Below are positions 47,645 to 60,424 of a DNA stretch of 64,000 bases, piece after piece (position 1 is the stretch's first letter; every line of letters starts with the position of its first letter). The position numbers and the translations under genes were made by a program. The notes beneath the pieces were generated by a model. That model was not told the origin of the DNA. It made no database searches and saw only the letters and a program-made list of their open reading frames with translations. Source of the DNA: Lanius collurio (taxonomy: Eukaryota; Chordata; Aves; Passeriformes; Laniidae); the NCBI GenBank assembly GCA_020086605.1, contig JACBWW010000040.1:4507663-4571662 (forward strand). The letters are read 5' to 3'.

Positions 47645-50370
47645 ACAGTTGTGTAGTTAACCACTCAATAGCCTGGTCACTGCTTTTCCTCTCCACTACA
47701 GACAATTCCAGGGATAGGGATGTGGTATCTCGTGGCTGTGCTGGGTGGGCAGTGGGCTCTGGGAATGTGAGCAGTGTACGTGTGTAATACTGCCACCAGT
47801 TTTGTGTAAACTGCTTGGTTTTCTCATGCATCCTGTTTCTGTTTAACTGGGAAATTTGTGATTTCAAAATGCAGAGATTTGTTCTGAATCGTAACAACTG
47901 GCACAAAGTTTGAAATTGCCTGTGAAAAACACATTTCTGGGACGCACTCTTTTGAATTAGTCAAAATGTTCTAGTTCAATAAATCAAAAGGTTTCACTCC
48001 AATTTAGTATTTCTTTTATAATTAGGGATATGATGCAAAGTAACAGTTCAGAACAACTTTTTCTTTGGCAATGATTAATTGACTCGCTCTGTTCCAATGA
48101 AATTTAATTTTAGGGTTTATTCTCACCAAAACACCATGGTTCAATTTTTGTTCTAAAGGAAGGTCCATCAAAACGTGCTGGCTCCTGCCCTGAGTTCCTA
48201 TCCAGCAAAATGGCATTTCCTGATGGAGAATGTTTTATCCCAGATGCTTTGACCAGCTCTTGCCTAGGTCCCCAAATCTCTCAACAAAACAAGGTTATTC
48301 ATTACTCTCCCCGTTTTACCTTTATTGAAAGAATCCCATGCAGCTGAAGAGGGAAAATGCTGTGCTCTGAAGTGCAGGACACTCTGTAGCTCTTAATTGC
48401 AGCCAGGAACACAACACAACTGCTCTGTGCTACAGACACTGCTTCAAATTAATCTCTGGAGTAACTCCAGGGCCTTCAGTGGAGTTGCTCCAGGAGTAAA
48501 TCTGACTGCCCAGTTTTCATCCAGGTGGGTTTATTTGGATATCACAAGGTAACTGCATGGCCATAAATGCATACAAGGATTTATGGTTCTCACAGGCAGC
48601 TCCTGCAGGTCCTGAGGTGAGATGATGGAATTATCAGGGTGATTTGTTTTGTCATATGTGAAGGAGGAAATAAATAGTCATCATTTTATTTAGATGTGTA
48701 ACCCAGAAATGTTGGTGCTGGATGCACACACCAAGGTGTTGGGGAGAGGAAGCAGAACTTCCTGGGTTCAGGGTGAGTTTCCACCCAAAGCTGGGCTTAG
48801 ACCAAGACTCCTTTGCAGTGCAGTGTGAGTGGCTCACACATAAATGTAGGATCTGACCTTGGAAGTAAATATCTTCAGACAGCTCCTTGCCAAAGGGCTG
48901 AAATCCATCCTCAGCAGTTGTGGCTGCTTGGCTTCTTCAGGAGCAAAAAAATTCAAGATGTCTCCTGTAAGGAGTTTGGATAGACAGGAAAGCTGCTAGC
49001 GTATGCATAAGGAGAATTATCTGAGAAGTTTTAAGTGGAAAGAGTAATGGGATGAAACTGAGCTAAGGAAAACTTCAAGCCATGGAAAAAATAATACGGG
49101 CTAGTGGTCTGTGGACTGGTCTCCAGAGAGATCTAGGAAAGCCATTGCCATGCTGGCCAGTGAAAACCACAATGGGAATAGACTGAAGAAAAATATTTTA
49201 GTTGTCAGCAGGATGGACAAGGTGCCCTGTGGGATTTTCAGAGTGATTCAAGGAGTATTTGTTTTCATGTTTTGTTTTCTAATTGACCAAAACATATACA
49301 GCAGACTCTCACAGGACTATGGTGAGCCAAAACTCTTGCTGAAGAACTTTTGAGCCTGCCCTTTTGGAAAACATCCCTGGGTGAAATTGTGGTAGGTACA
49401 AAGTGCAAGAAATTCCCACCAAAATGCTCATTTTGCTGCACATCCTCCGTACAGGGAATATGTGTGTAATTAGCAATTGCTTCCAGTAAATAGCTCTGTG
49501 ATCATGATGAAAATCCAATTTGGAGGAAGTCATTGTAAAAAACACAATTTATGGTTGGGCCCTCCTAATAACAAGTGCCTGGCTGGTGGAAGGCCTCTGC
49601 TTCCAACCCTGTTGTTGTATAAGGGGTTGGATTTGGGGTTTGTCTGCCCCAGGCCTCTGGCAGCATGGTGGGGAAGGAAGTGCCCTCTTGAACATGGCTT
49701 TTGTGCTCCATGGCCAAGTGGTGCTTGAAGGATACAACCCCTGAAGAAACCTCTTAAAAGCAGCTCTTGTTCTGGTTTTCTTTTTGCTTGGAGTAATGCT
49801 GTCTCTTGATGCGCCGCAGATGTAAAGTCCTTAGTGGTAGATGTCCCACTGGGGGAGATCCCTCCTCCTCCTCGCCAGCTGGGCAGTGTCTGGGCTTGGC
49901 ATAACTGAGAATGGAGATCTTTTCTCCCATTTACTCCATTCTTAGTGAGACTTTACTGCTTCTTGGGACCAGCGTGGTGTCTCCAGTGTCCCTGTGCTCT
50001 GGAGGATGAACCCTGACTGCTGTGTTGCTGCTGAGTCTCTTGTCCCATGTGTCACCAAGGGCACCTGTCCTTGTCCTACTCTTTCCAGGGCCCGTGGTAG
50101 TTGCACACCTACACAAGAAGTAGATTAACATTCCTGTAATGCTGGCAGAGAGGGGTTCTGAGCACCTTGCTGTTGAGTTTTAGCCTCCTCAGGGCTAAAA
50201 TTGCTGTGTTACTGAGCCTCCCAAAGTGAGGGGAATACACTGGAAGTTCACACTGTTTTACTGCTACTTTTATTATTATTATTTTCAACAAGATCATTAT
50301 TTCTGCGACCACATCCCTACCTGGTAAATCAAGTCTGCGGGCACAATAGCTCCTCACAGGCTGTTTCCCC
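47645..50370. other. Noncoding, no gene seen
   Basis: Apart from the ancient repeat at 48456-48493, no feature is supported. A TGATTAAT word occurs at 48072-48079. Open frames are short. Coding is not supported for the 80-codon plus frame at 49111-49353. Confidence 0.5.
48456..48493. repeat. Palindromic ancient amniote repeat relic
   Basis: CTGGAGTAACTCCA (48456-48469) and TGGAGTTGCTCCAG (48480-48493) are reverse complements with a single mismatch, flanking GGGCCTTCAG. They are followed by GAGTAAATCTGACTG. This reproduces the GGAGTAACTCCATTGACTTCAATGGAGTTACTCC..GATTTACAC core of an old palindromic repeat dispersed in turtles, crocodilians and birds. The inverted structure is seen directly. 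The family is recalled knowledge. Confidence 0.65.
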
Positions 50371-50374
50371 CTTG

Positions 50375-52125
50375 GTTCCTTTTCTAAATCATAAATATTG
50401 CAAATTGTGGAGAAATTCTATAAACAAAGAGGTTCATATCTGAACTCATCAGGACAATGCTATGTTTATATAAACTGCTACTTGTGGCAAGGGGGTATGT
50501 GACAATTTTTTATTGCTGGCAAAGGACACATTATTCAAACATATGTAGGGAAAATAAAATGAGCTCAATAAAATTGGGATGCCCCTAGCAATCAGAGTTT
50601 CACTTTAAAACAACAATAATAATTGAAGTGCCATTCTGCTCACCTGCACCGGCAATCAGTGCTCTAGTCCATTTACAAATGCCAAAAGTTTCTTACTTTG
50701 TGCAAGTGGTGTGTCTGTGGTGGGTGAGGAGTTATCCCAGCTCGGGGTGAGCTTCTTGGGAATGGGCTGGAACATCCCACCCCGCTGATGGATGGCACTG
50801 CCCTGTGCTAGGATCTGGCTCCGTGGGGCTGCTGCTTCCCAGCTTCGCCTGCTGACCTCGGTGCTTTTATCCAGAGTAACCACACGTGCATTTATCACAC
50901 AACTTTATGAACAGTGAAGGTTTATTACGTTGCACTTAAACCTCGTTTAACCTTTTCTCTCAGGAAGCAATGCTCTAAAGTGGGATTGCAGGAGCTTGCA
51001 AAATCCTGCGAGTGCTTCCTGGGCAGGGTGTGCACAAGCTCCCCCCAGGAGAAAATGCAGGTACAAACCCCACATCTGTTGCCTTCATTGTTCTGCTGGA
51101 AGAAAAAATCCTGCAGCCTAGGAAAGACTTATGGCAGGACATAACTTTGGATATTTTTTTTTTTTTTTATTTCTAAATTAGTGGCTTGAAAATATGTGCA
51201 TTTCCCTCTTGCATGGTGGCACTTGCAGCCCCAACACTTCTCTGTGCAGGTGGCCTTGGGGCAGTCCTCAGGCCCAAAGACCTCCTGTGAGCTGTCACAC
51301 TGCTCAAAAAGCTCTGGTCCTGGAGGGAAAAGGGAGAAATAGAAAGCTGGAGCTGAGCAGTACAGAGAGCTTCCTGGCAGGAGCAGTGCCTCGGGGGAGC
51401 TAATGCAAATCCCGTCACTTGGGATGGTAAAAACTTGAGTGAATGAAGTTCCAGCCTAAAGATAGCAGGGAAGCATCCTTCACAGGTGAGGAAGGGGCTT
51501 GGGAGACTCCCAAGCTGGGTAGTCTTTTTCCAAGTGTACTTTCAGTGGTTTACATTTCTGTTCTGGATCGGCCTTTAGCTTGTAAAATGTTTATGTTGCT
51601 TGGGAGTGGAAAAACAGGATGAAAAAATGTGAGAGATGATCAGCAGCACTTAGTGAAATTACAAAAATCTTAATTCTGGCAGAGAAAAAAAAACCCTTCA
51701 CTTTCGGTTGCTACAGAGCCAAAAAACTTTATAAAATTAGCTTTGATCATCTCACGCCTGATGTCCCCTCCACCTCCTTGGACATCTTCTCACATAGGAG
51801 TTGTAAACACTCAGGTTCCTGACCACTGTCAACAGAGACATTTCTGAGAAAGTCAGAGCCCCTGCAAGAAGCAGCGGAAAATAAACACCTCTTCCAAGTG
51901 GGTGGCAAATGTTGCCAGAGGTTGATAGGAATTTTCTGTAGGCCTGGGAATGAGCAGAGGAGTTGTAGGAATGGCTTTATTTGAAGGTGCTTGGGCCAGA
52001 GAGCGCAGTTTGCAAGGAAACCTCACGATGAAATCAATAATTTACCTTGTGGTATGACTGAGATGGGTTGAGTCTTTCCAAGTCAACTTAGAGGTAAGCA
52101 AGAATGTGCCATAACAGTGTGTTTT
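50375..52125. other. Noncoding, no gene seen
   Basis: The AT-rich part 50380-50640 (ATAAATATTGC, AACAATAATAATTG) may be slowly evolving. A T15 run lies at 51154-51168. Nothing else is supported. Confidence 0.5.
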
Positions 52126-52129
52126 TGAA

Positions 52130-52800
52130 CCACAGGATAGAGGCTTAATTGATTTGCTCTTTATTCTTTGCAAAAGACAGCTGAATGTCAAAGGTCTTTC
52201 TTTTGTGAAGTACTGGAAAACCCGTTGTCAAACAACCTCTGCTCATTTAATAATTTATCCCATTTTGTAAAAGAAAGGCAGCTGACACGCACTAAATCTA
52301 GTCCATGTTTAAATTACTGCATTGAACAATAATAAGAGGAATGAATAATCTAGTACATCTATTTAAAATTAAACATATATGAAACTGTTTTTCCAAATGA
52401 TCACCAAGGGCTATCGTTTAAAGGCAGGACAGAAGCCACGAACAGAATGAAAATGCCGAGCAGTAGTTTGCAAGTGGCAGCAGAATTATTTATTCTATTT
52501 TTTCTATACATAAGAAATAGAGCTAGATGAACAATGTTTAAGCATGTCAGAATTTCATCAATTTTGCATGAGCATTCACAAATATCCTGGTGGGGGTAAT
52601 TGCTTGCAAATACATTTAAACTAATGATATGTTATGTCCTTACTTGATATAAAACTATTAAAAGATATGTTATTGCGTTTGACAATGCCATGAAGCTGGG
52701 TCAAAGCTTAATGACAGATTTCTGCATTCTTAAATTAAGATATACTCTGCTGGAAGCAAATATTTTGTAAAAATAAAAGCCATCTACTGCCAAAGTTTGA
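52130..52800. promoter_or_regulatory. Candidate conserved noncoding element cluster
   Basis: About 670 bases of AT-rich sequence almost without simple repeats, dense in homeodomain/SOX-like words (GAACAATAATAAG, GAATAATCTAG, TTTAAAATTAAAC, AATTATTTATTC, TGGGGGTAATTGC). Together with 16490-17250 and 28490-30080 it is among the cleanest islands of this type. Composition only. Confidence 0.4.
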
Positions 52801-52804
52801 TCAT

Positions 52805-53750
52805 TGATCTAAGGTTGCTTTTTGGTTTCTCCAACCACTGGGCTTGCAAAAGTAGAGGAAAGAGAGATTCCATTGCAGAGGCAACTCTGGAAATCCCAGT
52901 GTGGCTCTTCCACAATGCAGCAGGAGTAAGGAGGCTTGTCTGAGACACCCAGTGGTTTTAACAGTCCCACTGGAGACTTGGAGTGAAGCTTGTGCATCAG
53001 CTGGTGAGAGTGCTTGGTTTTCCTGTGGGAAGAGCAAGAGAGTTTATTCGACCTAAAGTTGGACATGCTATGGAGGCTTTTTTAGCCTGAGAAGAAATTC
53101 AGAAAACAGATACTGTTGACATGAAAAGACTGCGTAAGCTTCGTAGGCTGAGGTTAGTGTGAGGAGTTTAAGGTCTGGCTGTTGCTCAGATCCCTGCCTG
53201 AGATATCCCTGACTGGTTCAGTGTGGCAGGATGTGTCACAGAACAGCTCCATGGGCATCAGCTCTTCATTTGTGACACTGCTGGTGAGCAATTTCAGTTA
53301 TTTACTGAAGATTGTAATATATATAAAATACCTGGAAAACAAAATGTCCTCAGGATGCAGCCAGGCAGCCTTCACTGGGCAATAGAAAGGTCTTGGAGCA
53401 GTGCAGATGTCTGGGAAATACTTTGTTGTCCCAGGAGAAGCCATGGGATGTTATGACTGTAAGAGAGAGACGCTGATCAACTTTTCCTAACAGTTTCTGG
53501 GTGGTGTGAATTTTGTGATGATGGGAGGCACTGTATCCATTATAGCACAGGAAATGTATTCCTTGTGGAGGGTGATCAATCCCGCAGAGGTGCGGCCACT
53601 CTCTGCCCAGCAGCAAGTGGAGAGGCACCAGGGGTGACAATAAACCCTCATTTGCCCATTCAAAAGGCCCCCCCCCAAACTGTTGTGATGGCCATGGGAT
53701 CAAGCCTGGATGGGTCCTGGCCTGTGCTTGGGTGTTGTGGTGGGCTTTGA
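52805..53750. other. Noncoding, no gene seen
   Basis: Contains a C9 run at 53668-53676. Opposing open frames of about 80-117 codons (52801-53066, 53350-53703) lack recognisable domains. Confidence 0.5.
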
Positions 53751-53754
53751 GCAG

Positions 53755-54330
53755 CTGCTCTGGAATGTTTTACGGCCATCGGCGCAGTCGGCGGCCTCCG
53801 CTGCATGGCAATCCTGAAATATCCCTTCCCGTCACCTCTTGCGCTCTCTTCCACTCTTCAAATTGCTCTGATTCCCAGCATCATTGAGGATTATTATAAC
53901 CTCCCTTTGTAACATACTATAAATTTTATTATAAAGCACGAATTCTTCGGCTCCCAGGCCCCATCTTGCAGGGAGACAGCGCGCTGTAGTTCTTCCGCTC
54001 GCAGTAATGTGAGCAGAGAGCTAATGAAGGTCTTTATGTAAATTTTCCAGTTATCAGGTGAAATCTTCACATCGAAATCTGTCATATGTTATAAAAATTC
54101 TTTATGTTATCAAATGCTAATGATAACTCAGAACACAGAGCCCACGGAGGAGCTTTGAAATCCTTCATAAAAACTGCATTCGGCCCCAGCAACCGGAGCC
54201 TTGGATTTCCACTCCGACTACTCCAGTTTGTAATTAGCATAGTGCAGGCTTCTCTGCCCTCTGAAACCATAATGTTAATTACAAAAATTACACTGTGTTT
54301 AAAAGTGCAATTAAGAGACTGTGCTGCACA
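53755..54330. promoter_or_regulatory. Candidate conserved noncoding element with CpG-bearing start
   Basis: The first part (53768-53805) holds about six CpG within 40 bases. The rest is AT-rich and repeat-free (TATAAATTTTATTATAAAGC, CAAATGCTAATGATAAC, TTTGTAATTAGCATAG, AATGTTAATTACAAAAATTAC). CpG retention inside an AT-rich block suggests constraint or hypomethylation. That is an inference. Confidence 0.4.
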
Positions 54331-54334
54331 AAGG

Positions 54335-57300
54335 GAGCTGTGGAACCTCTTTGCACACTTTGAAGCCAGGTCACAACGCAGCCCATGAAAGAGAGTCCAA
54401 GGCTCGCTCCCTGCTAAAGGCTTGGGAAGATCATAGGGAGAGCTCAGCTGAAATGAGCTCCGGTGGGCTCTGCTCAGCCCTTAATGAATAATACTTTTCC
54501 TTGGGAGGGAAAGTGGTAAAAGGCAGAGGGTGGAGGGAGAATATTGAACTAATTAAGGACCTGATCCTGTAGTGGTTCTTGCATCTGCTTGGGATGACTG
54601 CTGCAGTGGGGAATAAGTGCAGGATGAGGCCTTGGGAGGTCACGGTGCAATCACGGCTGCAAGCAGCCTATGATTGCCTCGGTATTTACACAGCACCTGA
54701 AAGCAAAAAACCCGTGTTCCTGTGTGTCTTTGCTGTATTGAGTAACTCAGAAAAAATTTAATTCTTCTGCCCTGGTCCTCAGCTAGAGGGTTTCTTCTGC
54801 TCTGGGGAGCTGGGGTGTCCCCTGTGATTCAGGTGGTGCTGGGTCTGAGCATGGTGGTTGCCAGTCGAAGGAGCCCTTGGTGTCCTGCCCTTTTCAGCTC
54901 ACAAAGGGAGCCGAGGGGAGCTCCAAAGTATTTGTGGAGGGGCATGAAAAAGCTGCAAAGCTGAATTGCACAGTGCTGAATGTTGCATGAAAGATTTGGA
55001 AAAAAACAGATTAATTTTTTTTTTTTTTTGCATTTTAAGTCACTTGCTAATATGAACTTTAGTAGTCCCCTCCACCAAAGACCTTCCAAGTGCCTTGCAC
55101 AAGGTGTTAATTAACTAATTAAGACTCAGAGCACCCCTCTGTGGTCAGTATCTGCACACCAGCTTGTATATAGAGAAATTGAGGCATGGCCAGTGGCCGG
55201 AGGGGGTGTGGGCAGCTGCACCCAGCCAGGGTGGAAGAGCCCCATCTCTTCCTTCTGCACCACCAGAAAGTTCTTCTTGTGCACGTGGCTGGCTGAAAGA
55301 AAGCAGGCATCCCTGTGGTGTGGGCTGCCGTGGGTGTTTTGGTGGAGGAAGGTGTGGGGAGCAGATACCGGCTCCCACCATTGCAGCCCTCTGCTCCAGC
55401 TGAATTCCAAGGCCACCCGCCACCTCTGTTGGCACCGCCGTGCGCTCGCAGTGGCACTCGTGGGGCAGGACTAGGCCGTGCTGCTGTGGGTTGGCTGTTG
55501 GCCTGGTTCTGATACGAGCCACGAGCCACTTCCTTGAATTTTCCAGTAACTTTTCCATGCAGCCTCATGTAAAAAAGCTTCAATAACTGTTCAATAAATC
55601 ATCAAGCTGACCTTTTCCAGTAAAAACGAGCACTGCCATGGGTGATGCTGAGAGTGTGTGTGTGGTGGGGGCATGAGGGAAGGCAAGGGGGAGCCCAACT
55701 TTGCCAAGAAACTTCAGTGCAGCCAGCAGCCTTGGATTTATTTTGCTTTGGTGGTTAAAAAAAAAATAAATCCACTTTCCTTTTCTTTGCCTTCTACCTG
55801 CCCAACTGGTTATAGACCCAGACAGTTTACATATGTGATCCTTCCTATTTAGAAAATTAATGGTGTTTTCTGGCTCCAAATCACAGCTTGTGGTGCTCTG
55901 CAGGCGATGAAAAACTTGGCCAGCTTCAGCAGCAAAGCAGCCATCAGAAAATTAACCCTTGGTGGCAAAAGAGCAAAGGTACCCCAGCGAGGTCCACGAG
56001 AAGTGGCAGGCTGCAGCTTTCAGGTGTACCTACATATGTTAGCAATGTAAAACCAGCGCAGGCAGTCCCCCCGGAGAGTGCCCATCAAGCGTGTTTGTAG
56101 CTGGATACTGTGGAGAGGGCATGGCCACATCACTTGGCAGCGAGAGCGACCAATATGCCACGGTTTTCATTAGAGCACAGGAGAAGTGCTGAGCAGAGAT
56201 TATGAATCAGAGACGCCTCTCTCAGCTCTACCTGGCTGCACAGCACTCGGGTGGCTGCTCTCCGGTGTTCCAGCAATCCCCTGCCGCTCTGGCCTTAGCT
56301 TTTCTCCCATCCTTCTGTTTGTTGTTGGCAGGAGTGCCCAGGAGTGTGGATATTGCAGAAAACTTAAAAGAATTTTTTAAAGAATGGATGTTGGGGGGGG
56401 GGGTAATGCATTGCTGTGGGCTCTGTTTTGGCTTTGAGGGGTGAACTCTTCTGGGTTGCAAAGCATGGTTGTGGCCAGTGCTGTCATTGCCCCTCTCCTG
56501 GGGAAGGGTCTGGGGATGTGTGAGCAGTTTGTGGGTTTTGCAAGGATCTTGAATTTCCATGATGTGAAAGTTGTCACTTTGTGGCAGGGGAATCAGTGGC
56601 GCTTCCCTAACTGTCCCAAAGCAGAGAAAAAAAATAATGTGGAGCATCCAGAGGAGGAATAACACTGCAGCTCTCAGTGCCCCAGCTGTGGTGCAGCTCC
56701 TGGGTGAGTGGAGCTGGGAACAGTCCGTAGCCAGAACCCTTCCCTGTGCTGGGGGCCAGTCCATTCCCAACACCCCTCCCTGTGCTGCAGGGATGCCCAG
56801 GGTGCCCAGAGCCCTGCAGGGTGGCCGTAGCACAGGTCAGGGCTGTGCTGCCTGTAATTTGGAAGTAAATGGGGCAATGTTATTTTGAGGTGGCTTTGTG
56901 ACAGGGCAAGTGGGGAGCTGCTGCAGTAACACTAGTGGCACTTTTCCTCATGAGCTGAGGCATCTCTGCAGTGGAGTCTTTCAGTGGCCATTTGGGCTGT
57001 GTGTGCTGTGGGATCATGCTGGAACCATCCCTTTGGGAGAGGCTTCACAGTGCTTGTTGTACCACATCAGGAGGTGCAAAAGCTGCTCTTTGGGTTTCCC
57101 TGTTGCTTGCTGGAGAGTGAAGCATCTTTGCTCCCCTTGTGCCTTTCTGCTTGTCCCTTGTTCTACAGGAAAATTTTTGTCGTGGCCTGTTTTTTGAATG
57201 GAAAAGCATTAGGGCAGGCAGTGCCTGTTGCTGGTACCTGTAGCAGAGGTGCCACAGTGGCATCCTGTGTTGGCTGCAACAGAAACGGGGCAAGCGTTGC

Positions 57301-57530
57301 CTCTGCTGGCCCTGGCCCCGTGCGTGCTCATCCTGCAGTGCTAAGGCTGGTTTTATCTCTGGGCTCGTGCTGCCGGAAACCACAGCCGTTAATGTCACTG
57401 CCTCTGGCGTGGGGCTGTGCGGAGCTGAGTGAAATCAGCCTGACCTCCTTCCTGCCTCCCCAAAACTGGGGGCAAACAACAGGAGAGTGTGAATTACTCC
57501 TCTCTGGTTTACTTTGACAAAAATGTCCTA
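54335..57530. other. Noncoding, no gene seen
   Basis: GC-richer sequence with many overlapping frames on both strands (up to 201 codons, minus 56228-56833), none with a recognisable domain. A T15 run lies at 55015-55029, a G10 run at 56394-56403 and an imperfect 36-base-period duplication around 56736-56790. No promoter-like island is seen. Confidence 0.5.
56394..56403 (+). repeat. G10 run
   Basis: Ten consecutive G residues. Such runs are prone to sequencing length error and slippage. Confidence 0.9.
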
Positions 57531-57539
57531 AACCGAAGA

Positions 57540-59400
57540 CTGATGTGATTATAGATGATGCATTTTCAATTAGCCTTTGTTAACGCTATTAATAAGATTA
57601 ATACCGTACAGTAAAAATGTCAATAAGCTTATCTCCATCATTTTTGGATCAGCCTTTTGGCTGGGTAGCAGCGAGCCCTTTCCTGCGCAGCCTCTGTGGG
57701 CTCAGGAGTGAAGTTGCTGCAGTAGGATTTGATTTCCAGGGAGCAGATAGGGCACATTTGTGCTCTCCCTTTGGCAGCCGCTGCTGTAACGCTGCCTGGA
57801 GAGCCAGGGCTTGCGCTCAGAGTGCCGGCAAACTCTGTGCAGCCCAGGACTTTGCAAAGTTGCTGCACAGCAAAATCTCCTCTAAGAAAAAAAAAAAGCT
57901 CATTTTGTATTACCTGGGCTGGCGTCGGTGACCCTGTTCTGAACTGAATGATAAATCGTGCAAGGAGCTTGCGTTCCTTCTCTGGTTTAAAACGTGCGAC
58001 ACAGCAGCGACCGGTGTTAATGTACAAAATTAATTGCCCCGGTGAGACACTTCTTCCCAAAAAGTAATAATAGTTAGGATTTAGCCTGGCGAATGTGAAA
58101 ACCCTCTGGTATACTAATAAAATGAAAAGGTTTTGCAAAATAATATCCCAAATAATTGGGTTCCCTCTACCAAAGGACCCCATGTTGTTTCTCTTAAGCA
58201 TTATATAAAAAAAATTGTGATTATTCCTTTGGACTTAATAAAACGTAATTGGAAAAAAATCTTGAAAGAAAGCGTAAGGTAATCGCTTTCACTTTTCCTA
58301 ATCAAGTTGGTGTTGCTTTCCCTCTTCCATCCTTCTTGTGAGGTGAAGAAGTCTTTAATGCATTTGGATCATTCAAGAGACAAAAATAAAAGGGGGGAGA
58401 GGAAAGAAGCAAAACAGCTTTTTTCTCTTTTTATTTACAAATGGGATCACAATGTTTATTTGTGGTGGTAACACACTCACTGCGGCTCTCCTTGGTTTGA
58501 ATGGCTGGCTGATTTGGCATTGAGGTTTTTTTAAAAATCCTTTTTTGGGTTCATGACCGTTGGGGCGAGATTTGGCTCTTGATAATTTTTTAAAAAAAAT
58601 TTTTTTTTAAGGCACATTTGACCGTTCAAACTTTCAAACAGCCCTGGCTTGTAAATCCAGTGCCCATCGCCCCCTCCTCCCGCTCCCCAGAAACTGCATG
58701 CTCCTACTGTGCTGCATTCATAATCAAATTAGTGCGCTGTGAATAGGTTAAAAAAACTGTTATCCAGCCGCTGCCACGAAAGATATTTTAGCCCACTCCC
58801 CACAAAGCCCTCCCTTCCCCGCTCCCCCTGCCTTTTTTCCTCCCTCTGCAAGACATAAAGACATCCACGCGGACGGAGAGATCTTTACCTTACTTCTCCT
58901 CTGCAATCTTAGCCCTCTTTTATTTATTCCCCCCCACCCAGCCAACGTAAGAAAACAAAAGTAAATTCTCCAGAAATGAGCTGCTGGCGAGAGAAAAAGG
59001 GGCGCTGGGGGGGTGGGAAGGCGGAGGGGCTGCTGCACGGGAGATGCTATAGGGAGACAGCGCTGGAGATAGTTGTCCCAGCTACGAGATAAAAGCTACA
59101 TTACATGAAATTAATGGAGGCTGTCTGAGACATACATGAATCACTGTTTCAACACTAAGAAACCAGCACAAAAGAATAAAGAAATCTGAGTACTAACTAT
59201 ATCTTCAAAGGTCTCCTATTTACCCAGCTATACCGGGTACTGACACAAGTGGGGGGAAAATATAAGAAAAAAGCACTGCTGTGATCGAATGAATGAGACC
59301 ATATGAGCTATATTGGTGCCGTATGCATTCTATTTAGCTGATATCAAACACAGTTTAATGAAAGTTAAATAGTTTCTGAGGAGTGCATGAGCTGGAACAG
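57540..59400. promoter_or_regulatory. Large candidate conserved noncoding cluster
   Basis: About 1.9 kb of sequence with enhancer-like character. It includes AT-rich segments (57540-57620, 57945-58420, 58690-58760, 59080-59380) with retained CpG (for example 57925, 57957, 57994-58012, 58040) and homeodomain words (ATTCATAATCAAATTAGTGCG, TTAATTGCCCCGG). A T/A tract with dyad symmetry lies at 58585-58610. It is the longest such block here. No exon-like frame or promoter island is evident. Confidence 0.45.
58585..58610. repeat. A/T tract with dyad symmetry
   Basis: T6-A8-T10-type succession around 58585-58608 is nearly self-complementary. It is low-complexity sequence and may be nucleosome-disfavouring. 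Confidence 0.7.
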
Positions 59401-59404
59401 ATTA

Positions 59405-60320
59405 GATTCCACCGAGGGGTCTGTCAGCATATTGTTGCTCACATGTATTCCCTGCTCAGAGCTGCCACAATTCCAGCACTCCATTAGCAATACACAAAAG
59501 ACTTATGCAGATAGCGGGCATAAGCACGTACCGCCATGTTGGGAAATACAAAAAAAAAAAAAAAAAAAAGGAAAGAAAAAAAGAGGGGAAAAAAAAAAAA
59601 GAGAGAGGAGAGGGGAAAAAAAAATACCCAGATGAAGGTTTTGTTCAGCGCGTTCATCTGAAAATAGATCTCTGTAATTCGAAAGTGATAAGAATAGATG
59701 GAGAAAAGGAGAAGTGGTGGGGGCTGTCAGAAAAATAAAATAAGAAAATAAAATAAAAAAAAAATAGGGGAGAAATATGTAAACTCCTTTAAAAGAACAG
59801 ATATTGCACCAAGTATATAATGAGGTTTTAATCTTTCAGGGGACAATGACATGGGCGAATGCTGTGCCCTTTTGATCTGCAAGTTACATCTGGTCTTAAA
59901 GGCACAGTGGTTTCTGTGGCCTCTCTGCCCAGAAGTTGCAGTGGAAGATGATTTTTTGGAGAAAGGGAGAAGAAATTCTTCCTTTAAAACAACATCTCTC
60001 AGGCTCCTCTGTCTTATTTTAAGATGCAGAATTCATCCCAGAAATACCACCGGACAGCCTGTGTGCCTGGTACAATCGCTGTCACTGAAACTAACATGAA
60101 TTGAGATTAATTTTTATCACTTCAGAGGATTTTTATTCCTCTCCCTGGGAAAAAGGAAAAAAAAAAAGCTCTTCCTTCTCAGAGGTGTCTGTTTTAAAAT
60201 TAGTAGTAGGATAAGGCTGGTGGGGGTATTTAGATATCAGATGGCAATTGCTCAGTGATTATTGCATTTTGATTTAATCTGACAGAACTGATCTTGCACC
60301 ATGAAATCTGTATTTTCACA
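59405..60320. other. Noncoding with purine-rich tracts
   Basis: Dominated by the poly-purine tract at 59550-59625 and a second A-rich stretch near 59736-59765. An inverted pair CTTATGC/GCATAAG (59502-59508 and 59518-59524) is visible. No gene is supported. Confidence 0.5.
59550..59625 (+). repeat. A/G poly-purine tract
   Basis: A20 is followed by alternating A runs and GAGAGAGG-type segments. Pure purine over about 75 bases has triplex-forming potential and is a low-complexity repeat. Confidence 0.9.
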
Positions 60321-60326
60321 GGAAAA

Positions 60327-60420
60327 TAGGAGTTGCCATACTGGAACAGACCATTTGTCCACCCAGTCCAGTGCCTAGACCCATCCATGGGGGTAGCAAA
60401 TCCCTCCTGTACTTGCACCC
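60327..60420 (+). repeat. Ancient amniote dispersed repeat
   Basis: TAGGAGTTGCCATACTGGAACAGACCATTTGTCCACCCAGTCCAGTGCC-type landmarks closely match a dispersed reptile/bird repeat (TAGGAATTGCCATACTGG.TCAGACCA.TGGTCCATCTAGTCCAGTATCC). The later part, with GGGTAGCAAATCCCTCC and TTGCACC, is more diverged. Whether the family is a SINE or a CR1-type LINE end I cannot decide from memory. Confidence 0.65.
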
Positions 60421-60424
60421 TCCA

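Noticed and set aside
56228..56833. 201-codon minus-strand open frame
   Set aside because: Crosses a G10 run and an imperfect 36-base duplication. The product looks like random translation.
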